The position numbers and the translations under genes are program-made. A DNA stretch of 64,000 bases from Atopsyche davidsoni (taxonomy: Eukaryota > Arthropoda > Insecta > Trichoptera > Hydrobiosidae), in assembly GCA_022113835.1 (NCBI GenBank), contig JAILWY010000021.1:186001-250000 (forward strand), written 5' to 3'. Numbering within the stretch: the stretch's first letter is position 1; each line of letters begins with the position of its first letter. Under the pieces are notes generated by a model, which worked only from the letters and a program-made list of their open reading frames with translations, had not been told where the DNA came from and searched no databases. Shown here in pieces: positions 26,701 through 35,391 of the stretch.

Positions 26701-26917
26701 ATAAATATTGATATGAAAAAATAGCACAGATGTTACACTGTAATCTGATTGTCTGACTTCTGATAAGGTGAAGGTGAACTCATAAGGTGAAGTATTAGTT
26801 ATAATAAAACGGAAGACTCACCCTTGATATCCTGAGGGGCTGGTTCTTATCAACCCCACCATGCATCCGGAACCCCCATGGGAAGCCACCCTGCAGCTGC
26901 ACCTGCCGAGCAGTCAT
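7299..26917 (-). CDS. PDZ-domain protein of the ALP/Enigma/ZASP type (3' end outside window)
   Basis: Four coding exons on the minus strand join in phase: 26822-26917, 14491-14642, 9968-10035 and 7299-8747 (1765 bases, 588 residues, open at the left edge). Residues 3-82 form a PDZ domain. The ligand loop is P-W-G-F at 13-16, as in ALP, Enigma, CLP36 and ZASP proteins, and the core continues with G-I-R-E-G-D. The rest is Ser/Pro/Thr-rich, low-complexity and probably disordered. Family members bind alpha-actinin at Z-discs and actin anchorage sites. Whether this one has LIM domains or a ZM motif cannot be seen, because those would lie downstream. The first intron is about 12 kb and splits the PDZ domain. 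Family membership is firm. The exact orthologue (one of the Zasp genes or a relative) is undecided. Confidence 0.85.
8748..9967. other. PDZ gene intron 3
   Basis: AT-rich intron with one GC-richer patch near 9220-9460 that contains a G-rich run (GGCGGGGGAGGGGG). I see no exon or element boundary. Confidence 0.5.
9968..10035 (-). CDS. PDZ gene exon 3 (68 bp)
   Basis: A short exon bounded by acceptor TCTTGCAG and donor GTAAGT. One base completes codon 83 (Glu), 22 codons follow (D-S-G-G-S-P, R-R-R-S-S-S-S, then G-L-E-L-K), and one base is left over. That base joins the GA at the start of the next exon to give Arg. Phase agreement on both sides is the main evidence. The Arg/Ser run resembles a basic linker after a PDZ domain. 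Confidence 0.8.
10036..12333. other. PDZ gene intron 2, proximal part
   Basis: Mostly AT-rich. A GC-richer block at 11540-11770 contains an octamer-like ATTTGCATAA and several CCGG-bearing stretches, which could be an intronic enhancer. No gene or transposon boundary could be fixed. Confidence 0.35.
12334..13725. mobile_element. Non-autonomous hAT element (1392 bp) carrying a satellite array
   Basis: The element starts CAGTGGTCCCCAAACC and ends GGTTGAGGACCCCTG, an imperfect inverted pair typical of hAT. It is flanked on both sides by a perfect 8-bp duplication, CTCTAAAT (12326-12333 and 13726-13733). No transposase reading frame is present. Its subterminal GC-rich segments match the much shorter copy at 21611-21886. 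The internal tandem array is listed separately. Confidence 0.88.
12680..13170. repeat. Tandem array with 103-bp higher-order unit
   Basis: About ten units begin GATATTTTTGCG and end GTGAAAGTGTC. Two variants of 51 and 52 bp alternate: one has TAGGTAAAAGTGAGG, the other TATGTAAAAGTGAGA. The true period is therefore a 103-bp dimer. Early units near 12720-12790 are more diverged and two are shortened. Confidence 0.92.
14149..14210. repeat. (CGTCA)n-type pentamer repeat
   Basis: About ten copies of CGTCA, some as CCTCA, lie in a GC-rich patch about 300 bases upstream, in plus-strand terms downstream-left, of PDZ exon 2 (intron 2 side). Each copy carries the core of a CRE half-site, and one full TGACGTCA occurs at the right end. 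Confidence 0.85.
14491..14642 (-). CDS. PDZ gene exon 2
   Basis: The exon encodes residues 33-82 plus two bases of codon 83. The acceptor CTGCTGCAG precedes GTG, and the donor is GTGAGTAAAA at 14490. The peptide V-H-P-G-R-K-A-A-L-S-G-I-R-E-G-D continues directly from the end of exon 1. It includes N-A-Q-A-H-A-M-L-K, the PDZ alpha-2 helix, and ends L-L-L-G-L-N. GC content is well above that of the flanking introns. Confidence 0.88.
14643..17629. other. PDZ gene intron 1, distal part
   Basis: Strongly AT-rich, with a GC-richer island at 15690-15780. No exon or bounded transposon was found. Confidence 0.4.
17630..17870 (+). mobile_element. LINE-type repeat fragment
   Basis: Shares GGTAATGGAGAAGTGGA, then GGCTCCTGTTATTG and a later GATGAAATAGTCACCAA block with the copies at 18308, 63398 and 1. 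It is diverged and lacks an open frame. Confidence 0.5.
18308..18612 (+). mobile_element. LINE-type repeat fragment
   Basis: One of the fuller copies of this repeat family. It runs from GAGCGTGTGTAAAGGATCGG through GGATTATATAATAATGC to AAATGGTCGCCAAC. The copies at 63398-63690 and 1-190 match over the same landmarks in the same orientation. Confidence 0.55.
18675..20025. repeat. Pair of direct repeats of about 160 bp
   Basis: Segments 18675-18840 and 19867-20025 are near-identical. Both contain ATACGCCAAAAATAA, then ATTATTGGCTTTGGGG, then CATAAATATGTTTTTTTT. They lie 1.2 kb apart in the same orientation, with a Tigger-like MITE between them. They may be two copies of an unnamed repeat or a local duplication. 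Confidence 0.7.
19455..19706. mobile_element. Tigger/pogo-like MITE (252 bp)
   Basis: Termini CAGTAAAACCTCGATATAAC and its imperfect inverse at the right end (GTTATATTGAGGTATTACTG) are flanked by TA on both sides (19453-19454 and 19707-19708), as expected for Tc1/mariner-superfamily Tigger elements. The interior is AT-rich and non-coding. Confidence 0.82.
21162..21205. repeat. Near-perfect palindrome, 21-bp arms
   Basis: Two 21-base arms (CGTAGATATTTACAATACACA and its inverse) are separated by only two bases. It lies just left of the MITE at 21217. It could be a foldback remnant or a cruciform-forming site. Confidence 0.9.
21217..21605. mobile_element. Tigger-like MITE with GC-rich terminal inverted repeats
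   Basis: The left end has AATACCCCGCTTTACGCG and the right end CGCGTAAAGCGGGGTATTACTG, clear inverted repeats of about 20 bases. TA follows the right end. The left flank does not show a clean TA, so that boundary is uncertain by a few bases. Additional GCGAATTTC blocks near both ends extend the symmetry. No transposase is encoded. Confidence 0.75.
21611..21886. mobile_element. Non-autonomous hAT element (276 bp)
   Basis: The ends CAGAGGTCCCCAACC and GGTTGGGGACCACTG are inverted, with a perfect 8-bp duplication CTGTATAG (21603-21610 and 21887-21894). Subterminal GTCGGGCGGCGGGCACC and GCCATGGTGCCCGCGGGC match the ends of the 1392-bp copy at 12334, inverted relative to it. It inserted at the very right end of the MITE at 21217-21605. 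Confidence 0.9.
21895..23984. other. PDZ gene intron 1, no element recognised
   Basis: A GC-rich island at 22020-22470 contains CTCCATTGTGGACC (Sox-like) and CATACGTCACAGG. It is a candidate regulatory block by composition only. The rest is AT-rich with no gene. Confidence 0.35.
23985..24460 (+). mobile_element. RTE-like LINE fragment
   Basis: The first part matches the repeat at 18308 and 63398. The part at 24200-24300 translates to a degraded version of the C-terminal segment found in RTE-type endonuclease/reverse transcriptases: C-Y/M-x-V-E-A, T-M-R-K-I-E-A-Y, then Y-K-R-I-L-K-I-P. Stops and frameshifts interrupt it. A closely similar fragment lies at 32090-32405. Confidence 0.6.
26822..26917 (-). 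CDS. PDZ gene exon 1, with start codon
   Basis: The exon encodes residues 1-32. It starts at ATG (26915-26917), reads M-T-A-R-Q-V-Q-L-Q-G-G, then P-W-G-F-R-M-H-G-G, and ends R-I-S-R at a donor AGG then GTGAGT. It ends in phase 0 and supplies the first beta strand and carboxylate-binding loop of the PDZ domain. At 96 bases it is easily missed by an open-frame scan. Confidence 0.85.
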
Positions 26918-26950
26918 GACCTTGGCTTTTCTTCAGAACCACACTTTTGT

Positions 26951-26962
26951 CCGCACTGATTC
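26951..26962 (-). promoter_or_regulatory. Candidate initiator of the PDZ gene
   Basis: On the minus strand, ATCAGTGCGG matches the arthropod TCAGT initiator about 40 bases upstream of the ATG of exon 1. No TATA box is seen at the usual distance. It is one possible start. The upstream GC-rich blocks at 30.3 and 37.9 kb could instead be spliced leader exons. Confidence 0.25.
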
Positions 26963-26999
26963 ACTTTTCTTAACACTGGACTAAATTACTTAGAGGAAC

Positions 27000-29777
27000 T
27001 TCACTTATTCCAAGAGCCACTAAGAGTACAATAGAAAAATTCACTACTGATTTTATTAATTATGAAAAGACAAAATTCTAACGAGTGTATAAACTGTAAC
27101 AGATAACTCTATTAGTTACGTTCAATCATAAGCATTTGAAATCGATTCGGAAGCACACGTTAACGTTTTAGTTTAATTTAAGTTTATAGTTATTATTATT
27201 GACTTTTAATTGAGTGATTTGGAGACTTTTCTTTTCGTTTCGATCTATTCGTTGAGCTCGTTCAGCTGCAAGCGCGCACACGCACACTCGGTTCCTTAGA
27301 AGTTATGGCTGTATTATTATTGTCGATTCATAAGATTATAATTGTAGCTTTGTTGGAATTCTTTGGACTTTCTTATATTCTTCTTTTTAGCAGTCAATGT
27401 ATCTGAAACAATAATAATTATATTATATTATAAAATTGTGTGATGGTATGGATATAGGTCAGTGATGTTCCGAGGCGAGCATTTCCCAGGAGAATACAGA
27501 GGAGTGTCTGGAAGACTTGTTGTGCTAAATATAAAGTAGAATTGCATTTCGTGTGAAACCATAAACGCTAATGGCGTTCATTGGGAGCTACAAAGTAGCA
27601 GCGTCATTTCCGGGGAGTATTTAAATATAAGCCGCAAAAAGCAGCATTATACTAATTATACTTGCAACGTGCTCTTCTATGACGCCATTGGCGCGAGATC
27701 TAAAGGTGAACACTTGCTAACAGGTGATGTTTATTATTCACAGACATCGTCTGAAAAACCTGAATCTTTAACCACTGTCCGTTACTTATTAGATGATACC
27801 TTCATTTTGATAAACTTGCTAAAAAAATATAATATTAGATATCAAGTTCAACAAGAAAAAGGTAAAGTTTTTATACACCAAAGTATTTTATAAATTATGC
27901 ATACAAATATAATTTAAATATATATATTCAGATCTCCAAAAGCAGAGTGTGGTTCCAGAAGTTTCTTCGTACTAAAAGCAACATTATATTTTAATACGAT
28001 AAGATGTGCTCCATTTCGTAAATACGAAACATTCAAACTAAATATTTACATCTGCCAGAAGCCGGGGGAGGGGGTTTACTTAGCGAATGCGTGTGTTTCG
28101 AATTCTGGACATAGCACTTCGTCTACCTACGTACTGACTTAAATATTTACACTCGCAAAAATATCGCACGCTCTCATTCCTGCAATCATATTATTAAATT
28201 GTAACAACACTCAGTGCCGGTGGGCGGAGAGAGATGACATCACCGGCCCGGTCTGCTCTCATCGCTCTCCAGGTCCGGCAAGTGAGATGAAAAAAATACA
28301 AAACATGCAATGGAATGGTTATAAGCGTATGTGAATATTCTCACTGTGCTTAGGCATATATATAATCTAAATATTCCCCGAGCTGTGATTTGCAAGAAAG
28401 TGTAATCAAAAGTACGAAGTGTGCGATTGAATGATTGAAGCAGTTTACAGATGCTCTCTTATGTATATATATATAAAGATCGCTACTTAAAAATATTACA
28501 CAGGCTGTATTCAATGAGTGAACAAGCAAATTAAATATATAATAATATATTAATAAATTATGTTTATACAAATTTTATCAAGGAAATGAGATTAATCAAT
28601 GCATACGAAATATATAATTGAATGATTCTTCGTGCTGAGATAAAAGTTACAAGATGCTTATTTAAAAATTATCCCGGACAAGCTAATGAGATATGTATAG
28701 AAAAAAACACAAAATGTGAAATTGAATGATTAAAAGTAATGAATGCACTCTTTGAAATATAATGGTATGCGAGTGTTTTTTTTTCTTTAAGGAACAGTAA
28801 GGTCTTCAGTCTTACATTCATTTAGTCATATAAAATCCATAGCTTTTGCATATGATGTCATAGTTTTCAATGTTTACAAGAGCTTAAGTATTTTTTTCCG
28901 TTTAGTTTGAACGATGTAAATTAAATTATATTCCATGCTTACATTAAAGTAGTCTGCGCTTTCTCCCAAAACCTTCTGCTGAGCAATTACTTGCAGCATA
29001 AACTCAACTCTTAACAAGTACTGTGCAGTATCAGTATATACAATTACTCCGGAGCAAGTTATTTTTTATAATAACCGACGCCATAGATTTATTATTATAT
29101 ATTCATTAAAAAATATATAATTTTTCAGACATCCAAATGTAGATAATCTACACCACGTGTTTTATAGTAAACTACACTACTCTGTAAAACTAGGACGCTG
29201 ATACCAAAGGCACTAAACAAGCAGATCGAAGAGATTATACGCAATTAAAGGCATTCCGGACTTGTAACTTATTTTATCGTTTGTTTTATTGTATTTGTTC
29301 AAATCAAAACAGATTTATCTATATAAAGTGCTTTTACTCCCACTCGAGGTTTTAGCCTTACGTTAAGTAATATTTTTTACACAACACAAAAACTAAGTAG
29401 TTTTCAGAATTGTGAAAAATATAAACAATCTTTATATACATTTGTTTCAGTTATCAAAAGATTTTATTCAGAAAATTCAAAAACCCATTTAATTGAAAGT
29501 TTAATTAAGGGGTAGGAGATTCAAACGCGCAGTATTTATTTATCGTTTACCTCCACTTGACACAAAATATTCGCATAATTGTTTACGACCGGTTTAATTT
29601 GCAATCTTGATATAACTAATAATGTAATAATAATTTCAAGGACAATTTCACGCGTCGTAGTCTCCCAAATATTGAATATTTATATATTTTTTTTTTTTTT
29701 CGGATCACATTATAGCTTTCAAGCCACTGTATTGAAAATGAATATTTCAAGATTATGTAGTGTAATTTAAATGTTAT
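27000..29777. other. Intergenic stretch upstream of the PDZ gene
   Basis: AT-rich with small GC-rich patches at 27250-27300 and 28205-28290. A 74-codon open frame at 27669-27893 lacks recognisable similarity and splice context and is probably chance. Nothing else can be supported. Confidence 0.35.
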
Positions 29778-30240
29778 TTGGGTCTTTGGTGTGCGTCCCT
29801 TCGGCACAGACACCCCGGGCTAGACGTCAGCCACATCAAAGGACTTAACCAGGGCTTGCAGGGGAATGGGTTCGCGATTGAGAAACCCGCCCATTTGAAT
29901 GGAGATTTTATTTTCCTTGTGTTTGTTGCAGCGGCACGGGCTGTGTTTATTCATATAGGGCGCCCATATGTTGGGCTGTCAAGCGGGACTGCTGCCTGAC
30001 GCCCTGTCACGTTACACAAACGACCCGATTTAAATAATGTTAGAATAATAACTTGATCAGATTTGTTTTTTTCTATTAGGGTTTAGGGTCTCTCTAAGAC
30101 TGGGAGACCGCAAGGGAAGAAGCAAGTACGCAAGTGGTTAGAAGCAATCTGCCACTGTTTATCATATGCTATGTTGTATAAAATGAAATTACACAGAAAA
30201 CTTGCACCCAGAGCTTTTTCAAAAGGTTTTTTTTCCACCT

Positions 30241-30272
30241 GTACCTGGAGACAATTAATTGTCTCCAGGTAC
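30241..30272. repeat. Perfect 32-bp palindrome
   Basis: GTACCTGGAGACAATT is followed immediately by its exact inverse with no spacer. It lies 70 bases from a pentamer repeat array. It could form a cruciform or a long RNA hairpin. Confidence 0.95.
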
Positions 30273-30328
30273 CACAGACGCAATAAGCCAACCGTAAAAT
30301 ATGCTTTATTTTGATTGATTGTACTCAC

Positions 30329-30560
30329 AGTCGCACTGCGAGTGGCGTGGCGTGGCGTGGCGTGGCGTGGCGTGGCGTGGCGTGGCGTGGCGTGGCGTGG
30401 CGTGGCGTGGCGTGGCGTGACGAGGCGTGGCGTGACGGGCTGCAGCAGCACTCGCAGCTCTCCAGCGACCGAGGCAGACTGGCAGAGGCGGAGTATTTCT
30501 ATCCCGATTCCCGTGTCTTGTGAAACGCTAAAAGCCTGCGACTGGACTCGCGGAGATGCC
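30329..30560 (-). other. Candidate minus-strand leader exon with donor site
   Basis: On the minus strand, GC-rich sequence ends at 30329 with ACT followed by GTGAGTAC, a good donor. It could be an untranslated first exon of the PDZ gene, whose coding start is 3.4 kb downstream. The evidence is composition and the donor only. No promoter motif was confirmed. Confidence 0.2.
30342..30440. repeat. (GTGGC)n pentamer repeat
   Basis: About 15 perfect copies of GTGGC followed by a few variant copies (GTGAC, GAGGC). Both strands are open through the array, giving repetitive V-A-W-R-G and H-A-T-P-R frames. These open frames come from the repeat. Confidence 0.95.
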
Positions 30561-30908
30561 GCCCGCCTCGGCGGTCTGGATTGTAAATGAAGATATTTTT
30601 AGAGTACGCTTGTAAACTCCTCGGATTGATTTAAAGCGATGCGTTGCTCCGACATTAGTCATGTTTGGTGATGATCAATAGCAGGGAATTAAGATGTTTT
30701 CGAGCGTAAAAATATACGATATTAACCTCGTATTTTTAACGTCATTCCGCGGACGAGAGATTTCCAAACTTGAGCCGGCTACACCCGCAAATCTTAAACA
30801 GACCGCTAGGAAAGAAGCAGATAAACTAGTCGAAGGGCAACCTTGGCTTGATACCGGGATTTTTTTTATTCAAATGATGATACTATTTGAATTAAAAGTG
30901 GAGGATTA

Positions 30909-32089
30909 AAAATTAACCCAGGGCGATGTATGCGGAACTCTAAACACCGTATTGCGGAACCCAGCGCTGTGTGCAATGGACATTAAGTACAGAAGAGCTA
31001 TTCTGAGATGTTTACAAATGAGTTATTTATAAGCAGCAGCGAGATAGCGGCTATTGGAGACGAGAAGAGCAGCCTCATAGCTCATCGTGATTATTGACAT
31101 GAATGGACCCACGGAGTAGAACTGACTGGACCCTGGACAGCTGACGATAACACCAGGCGGCTGCAGGCTGGTGACTCGGCTGATAAGTGATGGATTGACG
31201 ACGAAAGGTCATCTCAGTCTCCGGGAAATACGGCCGCACTGTCACTATTTGAACGTCCATTATATATTAGTTAGTCCCAGTACCGGGACTGAAACGTCGA
31301 AAGGCAAAAATCACTCGTATCTAGTTATGCTGCGTTTTCAGTGTAAAGAATTCAAATCATAATTTTAGTGAATTTCGTAAAAATTTGATAAGGTATTTAA
31401 TACAATAATTTTTTTATAACAGTGACGTCAAGTGATTATTTACTTCATGCTACTGAAAAATAAAAATATAATTTGTTTACGTAAATAATTAGGTGCAGTC
31501 TATTTTGTGTGTTAAATAAAATTATTTGCTTGTTATTTATGATTGAGATATCGAGTTTTATGTTCAATTTTAAAATGTAAACATGAAAACTTTGTATTTA
31601 ACATAAAATTAACCGAAGCAACAGGTTACAGATTTTCCTAATAATTTGAATTTCGGTAAGCAAATTACCCATTAATATAAGTTAGAAAATATTTTCTCAT
31701 TTTACATAATTCCCCGCTCGGCTCTTGGGTGAGGGGATTCGGAAATGTTTTATCGACCCAATATAACTAATTAGGGGGCAAATCATCCCCCGCTAATGGG
31801 GACAGGGTCGCCGCCCCCGGACAGGGCCGCCCCAGAGGTTCTCTGATTTTCACTTAATTAAAAAAAACCAAATGAGCCCTCATCCCTCACCCTGCCCCTC
31901 GTCAGCGAAGTTGACGTCACCGGACGCACTTCAAGGGTCAAACGATGAGTTAAATAAAATTAATTGAATTTTTAACCAATCTTTACCTCGTCATGAATAT
32001 GGCATTTTGTGTGTAAGTCAATAGAATTACAAAATATACTGATAGAATATCGGGACTGTTGAAATGATAAAATGATATATTGTTCGGTC
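30909..32089. other. Intergenic, GC-rich island at 31710-31935
   Basis: Mostly AT-rich, with a compact island holding GGGGTCGCCGCCCCCGG-like runs and GTTGACGTCACCGG. No open frame of interest crosses it. It is a candidate conserved non-coding element. Confidence 0.3.
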
Positions 32090-32405
32090 CTCTTTATGTA
32101 ATTGAGGCTTGGACATTATAGGCAACAACAATGCAAAAAATCGAGGCGATCGAAATGTTTATTTATAACAAAATACTTAAAATACCATGGGTTAAACGGA
32201 TTGAGTAAAGAAAGAGAACTCCTGACGATGGACAAAAACCTTAAGGTTTCATATAGTAAATATAGTATAAGGCAAGCTCACGTGTATTCAAAATTTGCCC
32301 CAGTGGCTGAAAGTCGAAAAAACAGTAAAACGATAAACATGTGCTCAGTGAGATGTCCACCGATCTACTCTGAGGAAAAGCACTTGAAGAAGTTCCAAAA
32401 CTTTG
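32090..32405 (+). mobile_element. RTE-like LINE fragment
   Basis: The translation at 32097-32240 reads like a decayed reverse-transcriptase C-terminal segment: E-A-W-T-L, T-M-Q-K-I-E-A-I-E-M, I-L-K-I-P-W-V. Frameshifts are needed. The following part carries the S-V-R-C-P-P-like tail block shared with 24050-24130. Confidence 0.55.
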
Positions 32406-32687
32406 CTGTTTTAGAAAGACGCCATTTCGTACCGAGGGTGCGCGTGAAATGAAACAGGCAGTTAATTAAAAAGATGACTATCATCTGAAAATATCTAAAA
32501 GTTATACAGGTCAAGGGTAATGGCTTTTTCGGGCAATTTTCAGGGAAATTTCACGAGTGCGGTTCGCTTAATGGCGGGTCGGATTGCGCAATAACGCGTC
32601 ATGTAAACAATCTAAGGGACAGGAGTACAGTATTTGATGCTTGAGGTATCTGTGCTGTGTGATGCTTGGCGATTTAGTGATTTTTAA

Positions 32688-34469
32688 GGGCCAAACTCTC
32701 ATATTCGAGTTTTTTGACCATTTGCTTGTACCTATTGCGAAAAATCGACAGCACCAAACAAAAAAATTTAAATGCAGAAAGTTAGATACATTCTTTCTTC
32801 TACAGCCATTTTTATTTTTTTTTCTTATAATTTACAACAATTAAATTAATTAAATGACACGATTTCGCCAGGTAATGGGACTGCCTCTGGTTTGCCAACC
32901 AGACAACAGAGGCAGTGCAATCGTGTCATTTAATTAATTTAATTGTTTCTTTATTTTGCTATGTCAAAAGTTGATTTTTTTACAGAGTATTGAAAAAACT
33001 ACATATTATATTTATCTATTTTTTATTATTTAATTAACGTCCATTTTCAGGGTAAAAAAAAATCTTGAAGATGTTGAAAAATTGGATAAAATGACGACTT
33101 TCAAAACCAAAGTTTGTTAAAGATTTTTTTTTTTAATTTTAAAACTAATCCCAACAGGAGTATTTATAATTAATCTTGTAATTCCAATTGAAAAAAAGAG
33201 TCATAAATGTATAGGATTCTTGGAACAGGAACATCGCGAAACTCCAATCCCGAAACTTCAATCGGAAAAACACATATTTATCATATTAAAAGTAAATTAT
33301 CTACTATAATAATAGCCATTGTGTTTGTATGTGTGTATGTGTGTATGTTTCATTTTTCCGTTCTGTATAGAATATCTTAAAAGATACAACGCTGATTTTT
33401 TGCACATAAGTTAAGTAAATTTTTCCGCAGCTATGTGCCGAATTTCAAGACGATAGGATAATATTTTCATTCATAAACTATAAAATATGCTTTAGCGAAT
33501 TTCAATATGTACGAATTATATAATTCTGGAATATAATTCTGTTTTTCGCCGCGAGATGTTGTTCACCGCGAGATTTTCAAATTTAGAACTTTTACAAAAA
33601 AAACAAATTTTGGATGCTTCTAAGGAATTTCCAGCTTATGTCAGTTTGACACAAATGCCATCTCTATTTTTTTATCGAAATTGCATTAGAAATTATTAAT
33701 CACATCATTAATAACTCAAAATAACACCTTCTACGCACAGAAAACGTAATTAAAAAAGAATTGCACTATTGAACGTGATAAAGACTGCATCAAATAAATA
33801 ACAGTGCAGTGAAAAGTGATGCGTTGTTTGTGACACGAAATGTGACATAAATGTCAAGCAATGAGTTGGAAGGAAAACGTGAGCAGCGTCTTCTTAAAAT
33901 TCGAGTACGCGCATCGACCTCAAGACAAAAAGAAACTGATGCACAGCGAACGCTGCGTTTGTCTTCGGATTAATTAATGTGACCTGTCGATTCTGCAATG
34001 CTTTACATTATCAAGCAGAAAACCCATCAGATGGAAAGTTCAACGATTATTATCACAAAGGTAAAGTGAAACTACCAGCAAGGCCTATTTCCCCAGTATA
34101 TTTATAGGATATTTATAATGTAAATTTCAAGAGAAAAATAAGATCATACGATAACAGTATATCTTTTGCATCAATTGGGAGCTAAATTAACAGTGGGCCA
34201 CTCTGCTTCAAAGTTCAAGGCCAAGGTATATCACAGAACTTCGCACCTTCATCCAACTGATGGTACAAAATTAAAGCATTATTCATCTTATTATTGTAAG
34301 CATTGTTCATCGAATGCGCGTCATTCTGTGACGGGCTACATTTCTAGTAAGAAATAAAAGAAAGGATGTATCTAACTTTCTGCGTTTAAATTTTTTTGTT
34401 TGGTGCAGTCGATTTTTCGCAATAGGTACAAGCAAATGGTCAAAAAACTCGAATATGAGAGTTTGGCCC
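32688..34469. mobile_element. TTAA-flanked element with 110-bp terminal inverted repeats
   Basis: Arms 32688-32798 and 34359-34469 are reverse complements over about 110 bases with about three mismatches, starting GGGCCAAACTC. Both outer flanks are TTAA (32684-32687 and 34470-34473), the piggyBac-type target. A nested inverted repeat at 32843-32945 (arms with AATTAAATGACACGATTT) encloses a small hairpin of ACTGCCTCTG and its inverse. No transposase is visible. A related copy at 60551-61069 lacks the Helitron that interrupts this one. Confidence 0.75.
33300..34347 (+). mobile_element. Non-autonomous Helitron (1048 bp)
   Basis: It begins TCTACTATAATAATAG and ends in CTAG, inserted between A (33299) and T (34348), as Helitrons do. 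The homologous element at 60551-61069 reads straight through the equivalent point (AGTAAATTTATAAGATA), an empty site that fixes both ends. From ATG at 33852 a short frame (M-S-S-N-E-L-E-G-K) and a following C-R-F-C-N-A-L-H-Y block resemble the N-terminal zinc-finger region of insect Helitron helicase proteins. Stops interrupt it and the Rep/helicase core is absent. Confidence 0.82.
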
Positions 34470-34934
34470 TTAAGAATGATTCGAGAGAGAATTTTAGATA
34501 ATACAATGTAATAGGAATAAGTAGTGCTCGGGTACAAGTGTCGGAGCGGCACTGGGCCCGGCCATCGCTAAACGAGCTGCCTACTCGTGGAGCGTCTATT
34601 CCTGGCCAGGACTGCATTACCGAATTATATCAGACGTTATTCTATCAAACCGACTCGTCAGCTTGCGAGTTGTCCGCCACGATTAGTGATGGGAACTATC
34701 GAATACGACAATCGAAGATAGCGGCAAATCGTAATTATCGATAACGCACGCTACTATAATACACTTACTAAATATTCAACCGTGTGATAATAGCGTTTAT
34801 TTTATTTCAACGTAAAAAGCAATGTTCAAAACTGATCAAGCGCAGCATTAATAAGTCGTAAGTAACGTACAGAGCTGATAATCGATTTGTAGTCGGCTCT
34901 GAAGCAGACCAGTGAGTGCTGTGGCACTCTGGAT

Positions 34935-35383
34935 CAGTGCTTCTCAAAGTGGTCCCTACGGACCCCAGGGGGTCCCCCGGATCATTCAGGGGGTCCTTAG
35001 AAAATTTAAATCGATTTGGGAGTCCCTGAACAACGTCAGGGGGACCGCGCAAGGTTTAATATAAATTAAAAAAATTGTGACACATTTTTATTAATATAGA
35101 AGTTAAAATAAATAACTATGAATACATTATTAACGATTTTTACGTCCTAAGTAAAATATAAATATAGGCAGGTGCATAAAATATAAGTAATAACAGGCAT
35201 CGCGGTGAGTCAGGTAGGTTAATACAGGAACGCAATAAAGTCGATACTTGCACCAACTAGTCTATAGGCAAGTTTTGACTATGAAAGGGGGTCCGTGGGC
35301 AAGTTTTGACTATGAAAGGGGGTTCATGGGGAATTTTGACCATGAAAGGTGGTCCGTGGGCCAAAAGAGCTTGAGAGCCACTG
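34935..35383. mobile_element. Non-autonomous hAT element (449 bp)
   Basis: The termini CAGTGCTTCTCAAAGTGG and GAGCTTGAGAGCCACTG are inverted. The flanks CTCTGGAT (34927-34934) and CCCTGGAT (35384-35391) are an 8-bp duplication with one change. Near the right end, a segment with AAGTTTTGACTATGAAAGGG is repeated in tandem three times. Purine-rich GGGGGTCC blocks near both ends mark it as a relative of the element at 4271. Confidence 0.85.
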
Positions 35384-35391
35384 CCCTGGAT

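Noticed and set aside
30083..30590. Repetitive open frames with H-A-T-P-R or V-A-W-R-G repeats
   Set aside because: The GTGGC pentamer lacks stops in any frame. No coding signal exists outside the array.
34166..34357. 63-codon frame as a host gene
   Set aside because: It lies inside the Helitron and crosses its 3' end.
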